Origin: CBDCRK01 sp965220955
GTDB taxonomy: Bacteria > Desulfobacterota > Binatia > Bin18 > CBDCRK01
Direction: 5' to 3'
DNA length: 64,000 bases
Assembly (NCBI GenBank): GCA_965220955.1
Contig: CBDCRK010000015.1
Span: 248,001 to 312,000 of the forward strand
The position numbers were made by a program, and so were the translations under genes. Of the stretch, positions 25,961 through 31,765 are shown piece after piece (the first letter of the stretch is position 1; each line of letters starts with the position of its first letter). The notes beneath the pieces are model-generated. The model did not search any database and was not told the DNA's origin. It worked only from the letters and a program-made list of their open reading frames with translations.

Positions 25961-27676
25961 TTATTCGGCCACAGCAGCCATAACCGCTTCCTGGCTTTCT
26001 GTTAGAGTAGCCATAGCAATAAGCTCTTCGTCTGCATGACGGCCGCAAAACTCTTTGAAGCTTTCCCCAGCCTGCCTACCCTGTAGGTAAGACCGCACTA
26101 GCCGTTCCATATGCGCTTCCACCTCTTCAGAGGGAATCCGGCGCAAGAGAGGTTTGCCAATGGCAGCCCCTTGCCCTAGCCCACCGCGTAGAATGATGTC
26201 GAAGGCTTCCAACTTTTTTCCAGCTTGTCCACGTGCCGTGGTTCCTTGCAAGCCAATATCCCCTGTCCAATGATGGGCACAGGCATGGGGACAGCCATCC
26301 AGGTTAATTTTTAAATCTTCCACTGCCCGACCAAAGGTTCTCTCTAGATGGTCGAGAATCTCTTCCAGTTTGCTCTTAGTTGGAGTTACTGAATAGTTAC
26401 AGAAAGGCTCGCCTGTACAGGCAATGCTGGAGGCATATATACGGTTGGTATCTAAGGGAAACCCAATCTCGGCTATCTTTTCCATGATCTCCCCTAGCCT
26501 ATCCTCTGGAACATGGGTAAGAATGAAATTTTGCTGGCGGGTAAGGCGGATGTCTCCACCATAGCTTTCTACCAGATCAGCGATCTGGATCATTTGCTCG
26601 CCCTTCATGAGCCCTAGAGAAACCGGAAAGCCAGCGTAGTGGAGTCCCGCTTGCTTTTGTGGGTGGATGCCCATGTGATCAGCTTCACTCTCTGGCAGGG
26701 GCAACATAGAGAGATTTTCTAACTTTCGGCCTAATCTTTCCTCGACCATCTCTCGGAATTTCTCCGGGCCGTAGTCGTCAATCATGAACTTGAGGCGTGC
26801 CTTGACCCGGGAGAGGCGATAGCGGGTGTCACTCTTCCACACATCCAGGATGGCCCGAAGCACAGGAATTACGTCAGGGATTTCGACAAATACCCCAAGG
26901 TGGCGGGAGATACGAGGGGTAGAGGTCTGGCCTCCTCCTACCCTCACGGCAAAGCCGTTACGTTCTCTGCGGGCGGCGTTCCGCTGGTACGGCATACCGG
27001 GGTGCGGCATACCGACTTGGTCAGCCTCTCTCATGCCAACCAGTTTAGTGCCAACCAGAGCCACGCAATTAACCTCTGGGGCATTACATTGGTAAGGACA
27101 AGTGGAGATAGTGATCTTGTGCTTGCGGGGTAGATCCGAGTATTCAGGATTACCGTAAAAGAAGCGGGCGGCCTCGGTTATAATAGGAGTGGTGTCAAAA
27201 AACTCCTCGCGCTCAAGCCCAGCCACGGGACAGCCCGTAATATTACGCACGGTGTCCCCACAGCCACTGGCTGTAGTAAGCCCTACCTGCTCCAGGGTGG
27301 CAAAGATCTCAGGGACGGAGTTCAAGCGGATCCCATGGAGCTGGACGTTTTGCCGGGTGGATAACTCGCCCAAGTTTTGACCATAGTTGAGCGAAATTCG
27401 GCCAATAGTCCTAAGACCTTGGAAGGAGAGAATGCCGCTAGGGATCTTAACCCGCATCATAAAAGTGCCGATCTTGGGCTTGTCGTGATAAAGGCCATAC
27501 CACTGTAGGCGGACAATGTCCTCCTCAGAGATATATTCGTACCCTTGAGCGGCAAGTTCTGGAATTTCTTTGAGAATATGGAGGGGAAATTTTTCTTTCT
27601 TAAGACGCTCAATAGAGTTGCGCTTTAGCACCAGATCCCAAGTCGGGGCTTCTCGCATGATTCCCCTCCTTACCAA
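25961..27676 (-). CDS. Ferredoxin-type sulfite/nitrite reductase with an in-frame repeat insertion
   Basis: A 571-residue sirohaem/[4Fe-4S] reductase. Cluster ligands are in ACTGEPFCNYS (Cys-x5-Cys) and GCPHACAHHW (Cys-x3-Cys), with the two ferrite-domain halves at MMRVKIPSGILSFQGLRTIG and FAVRVGGGQTSTPRISRHLG. In context of Sat, CysC and APS reductase, sulfite rather than nitrite is the likely substrate. Between LVGMREADQ and RERNGFAVRVGGG lie 16 extra residues encoded exactly by a 48-bp repeat (26969-27016); removing it leaves a short normal loop, so activity may survive. Ribosome site AAGGAGGGG precedes ATG 27676. Confidence 0.93.
   Translation of the reverse strand: MVRRGIMREAPTWDLVLKRNSIERLKKEKFPLHILKEIPELAAQGYEYISEEDIVRLQWYGLYHDKPKIGTFMMRVKIPSGILSFQGLRTIGRISLNYGQNLGELSTRQNVQLHGIRLNSVPEIFATLEQVGLTTASGCGDTVRNITGCPVAGLEREEFFDTTPIITEAARFFYGNPEYSDLPRKHKITISTCPYQCNAPEVNCVALVGTKLVGMREADQVGMPHPGMPYQRNAARRERNGFAVRVGGGQTSTPRISRHLGVFVEIPDVIPVLRAILDVWKSDTRYRLSRVKARLKFMIDDYGPEKFREMVEERLGRKLENLSMLPLPESEADHMGIHPQKQAGLHYAGFPVSLGLMKGEQMIQIADLVESYGGDIRLTRQQNFILTHVPEDRLGEIMEKIAEIGFPLDTNRIYASSIACTGEPFCNYSVTPTKSKLEEILDHLERTFGRAVEDLKINLDGCPHACAHHWTGDIGLQGTTARGQAGKKLEAFDIILRGGLGQGAAIGKPLLRRIPSEEVEAHMERLVRSYLQGRQAGESFKEFCGRHADEELIAMATLTESQEAVMAAVAE
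26969..27016. repeat. 48-bp composite repeat, copy A, inside the sulfite-reductase gene
   Basis: On the plus strand it runs GCGGGCGGCGTTCCGCT, then two palindromic modules GGTACGGCATACCGG and GGTGCGGCATACCGA plus C. It is matched by copy B at 27878-27925 with two base differences. In the gene it adds 16 codons (starting VGMPHPGMPY) without shifting frame. Confidence 0.9.
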
Positions 27677-27710
27677 CTCTTCTAATCTTCTAAATCTCTC
27701 TAATGCCTAC

Positions 27711-27726
27711 AATTCCTATAGGAATT
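27711..27726. promoter_or_regulatory. Perfect 16-bp palindrome upstream of the sulfite-reductase operon
   Basis: AATTCCTATAGGAATT is a perfect inverted repeat 35 bp upstream of the reductase start codon. Its AT-rich flanks and CC-TATA-GG core look like the operator of a dimeric repressor; Rrf2-family cysteine regulators bind sites of this general kind, but the regulator is not identified here. Confidence 0.45.
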
Positions 27727-27773
27727 AGAGGGGTTCAAGTTACCCCATTCTAAACCCCTATGTCAAGGGCACG

Positions 27774-27863
27774 GGTGCGGCCAACCGATCGCCGAGAGTG
27801 GTGCGGCATGCCGACGGCGCGTTATCTACGTTAAAAAAATGACTCAGTGGTACGGCATGCCGG
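27774..27863. repeat. Cluster of three 15-bp palindromic repeat copies
   Basis: The intergenic stretch holds GGTGCGGCCAACCGA (27774-27788), GGTGCGGCATGCCGA (27800-27814) and GGTACGGCATGCCGG (27849-27863), three variants of the same module that recurs inside the neighbouring genes. Confidence 0.85.
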
Positions 27864-27874
27864 GAAAAGCAGTT

Positions 27875-28891
27875 TCAGCGGGCGGCGTTCCGCTGGTACG
27901 GCATACCGGGGTGCGGCAAGCCGACTGATACAGAGCAGAGGGAGCAGGCAGGATCTTTGGCAATAAGGATTTGTGAGAAGTGCAAAGCAGGAAAGGCCCA
28001 GACAAGTGCTCGGTCGCTGGTTGGCTGCCCCACCTGCAGGATCAGTTTGATAGCTTCTGTAGCCTGTAGTGTCCCAAGAAACCCTTCCGCCATCTGGTTC
28101 AGAGACGAAGTAGCTTTTAGCGGCCCGGTAAGGGGTTCCTCGCTGTTACTGAAAGGCAAATGCCGCGGGCAGCGTTCCGCTGGTGCGGCAAGCCGACTGA
28201 TACAGCGCAAACAAGGAAGCCCGCTTTGGTATCCCTGGCAGGTAAAAAGCCAGTGATACGGCATACCGGGGTACGGCAAGCCGACAGAGGAGGGGAGAGT
28301 GGTGCGGCATGCCGAGGCTCCGCAGACAAAGGGCCGGCCCAGAGTGTAGCAGAGGTCGTGTATAACAAGATGAGTGGTGCGGCAAGCCGATGGAGAAATA
28401 ACCAGATCATACGCTTCCACAAGTTCGGCAACCTGCTCGGTAGCTTTAGCGGCCTCGTCTTCTTGTGGAGCATCGGGGCGGCCACCCGCCCTCAGAATAT
28501 GAGTTTTGACAGTGCAGTCGGGGTTAAGGGCAGTAAGGGTTTTCCCTATCTTCTTGGTAGCTTTAGCGGCCTTGGTAGCTTTAGCGGCAGGGGCGGCCAC
28601 CCGCTCTGTACCTGCCCTGCCGGCAGGCGGGTTGGAGCCGTCGGCGAGGAAGGCGCTTAACAAGCTTGGTAGCTTTAGCGGCGTGGTGCGGCATGCCGAT
28701 GGGAGCTGCTCTACAATGACCCCAACTGTTCCTACCCCCGCGGCAGCCAGATAGAATAGGGCTGAGATTTGAGCCTCTCCCGCACCAACAACAAGCACCT
28801 TGGCCTGCAAAAGTCGCTCCTGCCCCTTACCTCCTACCTGAGGAAGGATGATCTGACGGCTGTAGCGGTCGATCTGTTCGTCTGTAAGCAC
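27875..28891 (-). CDS. Degenerate ThiF/HesA/MoeB-like protein riddled with 15-bp repeats
   Basis: A 338-codon frame related to E1-like enzymes that adenylate MoaD/ThiS carriers. Family traits kept are the N-terminus IDRYSRQIILPQVG, YLAAAGVGTVGVI, DLVIS, LGRPFVCGA, the zinc cysteine pairs CLRC and CSLC, and GTLQATEAIKLILQVGQP. The nucleotide loop, normally VGAGGLGSP, reads VGAGEAQISAL, and the ELSNLQRQ segment that follows is replaced. Peptides SACRT (three times), AAKAT (three times) and AGGRP are encoded exactly by 15-bp repeat units, and the C-terminus from VGLPHPGMPY onward is repeat copy B. An intact MoeB lies at 30753-31532, so this paralogue may be decaying or a non-catalytic partner. 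Confidence 0.75.
   Translation of the reverse strand: MLTDEQIDRYSRQIILPQVGGKGQERLLQAKVLVVGAGEAQISALFYLAAAGVGTVGVIVEQLPSACRTTPLKLPSLLSAFLADGSNPPAGRAGTERVAAPAAKATKAAKATKKIGKTLTALNPDCTVKTHILRAGGRPDAPQEDEAAKATEQVAELVEAYDLVISPSACRTTHLVIHDLCYTLGRPFVCGASACRTTLPSSVGLPYPGMPYHWLFTCQGYQSGLPCLRCISRLAAPAERCPRHLPFSNSEEPLTGPLKATSSLNQMAEGFLGTLQATEAIKLILQVGQPTSDRALVWAFPALHFSQILIAKDPACSLCSVSVGLPHPGMPYQRNAAR
27878..27925. repeat. 48-bp composite repeat, copy B, at the 3' end of the ThiF-like gene
   Basis: Same 48-bp unit as copy A except two bases (CAAGCC for CATACC). It encodes the last 16 residues of the ThiF-like protein and abuts the stop codon. A shorter version with a single palindromic module lies at 28164-28197. 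Confidence 0.9.
28439..28682. repeat. GGTAGCTTTAGCGGC 15-bp repeat, four exact copies
   Basis: Exact copies at 28439-28453, 28556-28570, 28574-28588 and 28668-28682, plus a 16-base variant at 28110-28124. On the coding strand most read AAKAT. I found the unit only in this gene. It is not palindromic, unlike the other two families. Confidence 0.9.
28475..28604. repeat. GGGGCGGCCACCCGC 15-bp repeat, two copies in the ThiF-like gene
   Basis: Exact copies at 28475-28489 and 28590-28604. The first is read AGGRP in the protein, the second in another frame (RVAAP). Two further exact copies are at 29048-29062 and 29435-29449. The unit is an imperfect palindrome around GGCC. Confidence 0.9.
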
Positions 28892-28961
28892 CGTTTTAGT
28901 TCTCGCTAAACCCTTGTTTTAATTAACCCTTTTAATCACGTAAATCACGGTAGAAAATGGT

Positions 28962-29006
28962 GGTACGGCATACCGGGGTACGGCATACCGGGGTACGGCA
29001 TACCGG
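28962..29006. repeat. Three perfect tandem copies of GGTACGGCATACCGG
   Basis: Three identical 15-bp units lie head to tail in the gap between the ThiF-like gene and the sulfur-carrier gene (28962-28976, 28977-28991, 28992-29006). This shows that 15 bp is the true unit length of the family. Confidence 0.95.
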
Positions 29007-29042
29007 GGACTCAAATTGGCCCTCGCTTGGCCCTCGCATTGT

Positions 29043-29333
29043 TCAACGGGGCGGCCACCCGCCTCCAGCAATAGCCGGAACAATAGAGATTTCATCCCCA
29101 TCCCGAACCGGAGTTGCAATGTTGTTAAGAAAACGGATGTCATCTCCATTGACAAAGATATTAACAAAGCGCCGCACTTTGCCCGCTTCATCACAGATCC
29201 GCTCCTTGATACCGGGATAGTTCTTCTCCATATCATCTACCAGATCGGCGACAGTGTTGCCGTTGGCGCTCACCGCTTCCGCCCCACTGGTGAAACGGCG
29301 TAGGGGTGTGGGTATCCGCACCTGAGCACTCAT
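29043..29333 (-). CDS. ThiS/MoaD-like sulfur-carrier protein with an extended C-terminus
   Basis: A 96-residue beta-grasp carrier (VRIPTPLRRFTSGAEAVSANG, KVRRFVNIFVNGDDIRFLNN, VRDGDEISIVPAIAGG). Such proteins accept sulfur on a C-terminal Gly-Gly thiocarboxylate after adenylation by an E1-like MoeB/ThiF. Here the chain continues GWPPR after the double Gly. The five extra codons coincide with a 15-bp repeat at 29048-29062 that splits the final codon; deleting it gives GGA GGT TGA, the canonical Gly-Gly-stop. Extended carriers exist elsewhere (CysO, HcyS) and are trimmed by a JAMM-type peptidase; none is visible in this window. Neighbours ThrC-like and MoeB suggest a sulfide-donor role. Confidence 0.9.
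   Translation of the reverse strand: MSAQVRIPTPLRRFTSGAEAVSANGNTVADLVDDMEKNYPGIKERICDEAGKVRRFVNIFVNGDDIRFLNNIATPVRDGDEISIVPAIAGGGWPPR
29048..29062. repeat. 15-bp repeat inserted in the last codon of the sulfur-carrier gene
   Basis: An exact copy of GGGGCGGCCACCCGC. On the coding strand the flanks are GGAG and GTTGA; joining them without the repeat restores a Gly-Gly-stop ending. Confidence 0.92.
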
Positions 29334-29426
29334 GCCTCTTGCCTCCTTTCTTAAATTAGCCTTAAAAGCTTTTTAAATACTTTGACCTTTTTCATTCCCT
29401 GGGGCAACCACTTTGTTGAATTCGTT

Positions 29427-29471
29427 GGTACGGCGGGGCGGCCACCCGCATACCGGGGTGCGGCATGCCGA
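29427..29471. repeat. Nested repeat: GGGGCGGCCACCCGC inside GGTACGGC/ATACCGG
   Basis: The half module GGTACGGC (29427-29434) is followed by an exact 15-bp copy of the second family (29435-29449), then the other half ATACCGG (29450-29456) and a further module GGTGCGGCATGCCGA (29457-29471). One family thus sits in the centre of the other. Confidence 0.92.
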
Positions 29472-29502
29472 TTTCTCTTGGCTCTTCCTAATACAAGCCG
29501 TG

Positions 29503-30756
29503 CTAGCGGTGTTCCAGCAGGGTAAGGCGTTGGTAAAGGTCTTCAAACTCTTGCACCCGGGGGTTAATGACAAACGGTTTTGCTACCTTTGCTGTGACTG
29601 CCTCCAGCGTTTTGTACCCGTTGCCAGTAATGCTGATGACGGTAGTCTCGTTACGAGGGATACGGTCTTGCTCGATAAGCTTTTTGGTCACGGCTATGAC
29701 GGTGCCACCGGCGGGCTCGGTAAAAATTCCCTCGGTTTGGGCTAAAAGCTCAATCCCCTCTATAATTTCCTCGTCGCTAGCTGCCTCTCCCCAGCCACCA
29801 GACTCGCGCACCGCTGTTAAGACATAGTATCCGTCCGCCGGGTTCCCAATAGCAATAGACTTGGCAATAGTATTGGGCTTAACCGGGGTAATGAGGTCAT
29901 TGCCCTGGTGCAAGGCTTGGATTACCGGCGCGCAACCAGCCGCCTGAGCAGAGTAAATCTTGAATGCTTCCTTGGGGACCAGCCCCGTATCCTGCAGTTC
30001 TTTGAATGCCTTGGCTACCTTAGGCAGGATCGTGCCGCCGGCAGTAGGTACAACAATGTGCTGAGGGAGATGCCAGCCGAGCTGCTCGGCAATCTCGAAT
30101 CCATAGGTTTTGGCTCCTTCGGTATAAAAGGGACGTAGGTTAATGTTGACAAACGCCCAGTGGTACTTGTCTGCAAGTTCGCTGCACAGACGGTTAACAT
30201 CATCGTAGGTACCATGGATTGCCACTGTATGTGGACCATAAATCGCCGAACCGATCACCTTCCCCTGCTCTAGATCGACTGGAATAAAGATAATGCAAGC
30301 CAAGCCGGCCCGGGCCGCATGGGCAGAGACTGAGTTGGCAAGATTGCCAGTAGAAGCACAGGACACGATATCAAAGCCAAACTCGATGGCCTTCGAAATG
30401 GCCACCGCAACTACCCGATCTTTGTATGAAAAGCTCGGATGGTTAACCGAATCGTCTTTGACATATAAACACCCCGCCTCAACTCCTAATGCGGCGGCAA
30501 GCCGGTCGGTCCGTACAAGCGGAGTGAACCCAGTGTATAAACCGGCTTGGGGCTTTCCTGAGAGAGGAAGGAGCTCTTGGTACCGCCAAATGTTCAGCGG
30601 CTGGGACTCGATAAGATGGCGGCTGATCCGCCGTTTAATGAGTGCGTAGTCATAGACAACCTCAAGCGGGCCGAAACAGGTGTCACACACGTGAACGGGG
30701 GCAATCGGGTACTCTTGACCGCACTCCTGACATTGCAGCCCTGTCACATAGCTCAT
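29503..30756 (-). CDS. thrC: Threonine synthase homologue with N-terminal zinc ribbon
   Basis: A 417-residue fold-type II PLP enzyme. The N-terminus has a zinc ribbon (LQCQECGQEY, VCDTCFGPL), then PLP-binding Lys in HPSFSYKDRVV, CASTGNLANSVSAHAARAG and the phosphate-binding loop VVPTAGGTILPK. Threonine synthases convert O-phosphohomoserine to threonine. Position between a MoeB gene (4-bp overlap) and a sulfur-carrier gene, behind a SAM riboswitch, raises the alternative that it uses a carrier thiocarboxylate to make homocysteine from O-phosphohomoserine. That is inference; sequence alone does not distinguish the two. The gap to the carrier gene (170 bp) holds repeats. Confidence 0.88.
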   Translation of the reverse strand: MSYVTGLQCQECGQEYPIAPVHVCDTCFGPLEVVYDYALIKRRISRHLIESQPLNIWRYQELLPLSGKPQAGLYTGFTPLVRTDRLAAALGVEAGCLYVKDDSVNHPSFSYKDRVVAVAISKAIEFGFDIVSCASTGNLANSVSAHAARAGLACIIFIPVDLEQGKVIGSAIYGPHTVAIHGTYDDVNRLCSELADKYHWAFVNINLRPFYTEGAKTYGFEIAEQLGWHLPQHIVVPTAGGTILPKVAKAFKELQDTGLVPKEAFKIYSAQAAGCAPVIQALHQGNDLITPVKPNTIAKSIAIGNPADGYYVLTAVRESGGWGEAASDEEIIEGIELLAQTEGIFTEPAGGTVIAVTKKLIEQDRIPRNETTVISITGNGYKTLEAVTAKVAKPFVINPRVQEFEDLYQRLTLLEHR

Positions 30757-31532
30757 AGGTGCTCCTCTTTTCCAGTACAGGTTTCACTATGCTCGGCTTG
30801 TAAATAAGTGATGCTAGGTGTTTGACTGCATAAGGGACAGCGTTTGTTTTTGCGCACCTCGACCTCCCGCCAACGCATAACTAGGGCGTCATATACAAGC
30901 AGGCGATCAGTGAGGAGGCCTTCCTTTCCCAGAAGGTATTTCACCGCTTCTGCGGCCTGAACAATGCCAATACTACCTGCTAGGCTACCAATAACCCCTG
31001 CCTCTTGACACGTAGGGATTTCCTCTGGAGGCGGAGGTGAAGGAAAAAGGCATCGTAGGCAGGTAGTCTTTCCCGGCAGTACAGTCATAGTTTGCCCTTG
31101 GAATTGCAAGATACCTCCGTAGGAAAACGGCTTTCCCGCAAACAGTGCCCCATCATTGATAAGAAACTTGGTTGCCAAATCATCTGTTCCATCGATGATA
31201 AAGTCATACTGCGTAAAGAGGGTTAGTAGGTTTTCTACTGTAAGGCGTCCCTGAACAGGGTGAATAACTCCCTGGGGAGAGAGGCGGCTGAGTTTTTCCT
31301 GTGCAGACTCTACTTTTGGTCTGCCGAGATCATTAGTGAGGTGAAGAATTTGGCGCTGTAAGTTTGATAACTCTACTTCTTCTGGATCGATGAGGGCAAG
31401 CGTTCCCACACCGGCAGCCGCAAGGTAAAGCGCGGCTGGAGAGCCCAGCCCACCTGCACCAACCACCAGGACTTTGCTCCGGGACAGAATGGCTGCGGGT
31501 TTCGCTTCCTTGCCCATCTCACTCTTTCCCAT
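30753..31532 (-). CDS. moeB: MoeB/ThiF-type sulfur-carrier adenylyltransferase (intact)
   Basis: A 259-residue E1-like enzyme that adenylates the C-terminal Gly of MoaD/ThiS-like carriers. It keeps the nucleotide loop VLVVGAGGLGSPAALYLAAAG, DPEEVELSNLQRQIL, the catalytic Asp in IIDGTDDLATKFLIND, the zinc pairs CLRC and CPLC, and TCQEAGVIGSLAGSIG. It lacks the usual N-terminal RYSRQI helix, which is instead present in the degenerate paralogue at 27875-28891. It starts right after a transcription terminator and SAM riboswitch and overlaps the thrC start. ATG 31532 or 31517 may be used. No rhodanese domain is attached. Confidence 0.92.
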   Translation of the reverse strand: MGKSEMGKEAKPAAILSRSKVLVVGAGGLGSPAALYLAAAGVGTLALIDPEEVELSNLQRQILHLTNDLGRPKVESAQEKLSRLSPQGVIHPVQGRLTVENLLTLFTQYDFIIDGTDDLATKFLINDGALFAGKPFSYGGILQFQGQTMTVLPGKTTCLRCLFPSPPPPEEIPTCQEAGVIGSLAGSIGIVQAAEAVKYLLGKEGLLTDRLLVYDALVMRWREVEVRKNKRCPLCSQTPSITYLQAEHSETCTGKEEHL

Positions 31533-31536
31533 TGCA

Positions 31537-31569
31537 GAAAAAAGCCCCTTCCCTGATGAGAAAGGGGCT
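31537..31569 (-). terminator. Intrinsic terminator of the SAM riboswitch
   Basis: On the minus strand AGCCCCTTTCTC and GGGAAGGGGCT form a strong GC stem followed by TTTTTT just upstream of the moeB start codon. In the SAM-bound state this hairpin should form and shut off the operon. Confidence 0.9.
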
Positions 31570-31584
31570 CTACCCAGTTCCTAC

Positions 31585-31710
31585 CTTATCTTTCACCCGC
31601 CGGTTTGCGAGTATCGGAATTAGCACCAGACACCTACCTTTTCCAGAAACAACGGAGCAGGTCGGTTGCTGTAGCTTCGTAAGGTCTATCCCTCCACCAC
31701 TCTGGATAAG
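31585..31710 (-). ncRNA. SAM-I (S-box) riboswitch aptamer
   Basis: The minus strand reads CTTATCCAGAGTGGTGGAGG, then GAAGCTACAGCAACC, GGTGCTAATTCC and a closing GATAAG pairing with the initial CTTATC. These are the conserved core blocks of the S-box aptamer in order and spacing, with the P1 stem, kink-turn and SAM-binding core recognisable. It precedes moeB, thrC and the carrier gene and is followed by a terminator, so high SAM should switch the operon off. S-box regulons almost always serve methionine or SAM synthesis or transport. Confidence 0.95.
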
Positions 31711-31765
31711 GCTTTCACTTCTGTATCACACTTGCTTGTATATACCTTTCCTGAAGCTCGCAACC

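Larger units (their letters stand above)
28182..28699. repeat. Palindromic 15-bp modules inside the ThiF-like gene
   Basis: Copies of the GGTGCGGCATGCCGA module occur at 28182-28196, 28254-28284 (two in tandem), 28301-28315, 28376-28390 and 28685-28699. On the coding strand three read SACRT; others are read in different frames (VGLPYPGMPY, RLAAP). Confidence 0.9.

Noticed and set aside
26969..29471. CRISPR array
   Set aside because: Repeats are 15 bp, vary in spacing, lie inside genes and have no uniform spacers; no cas genes are nearby.
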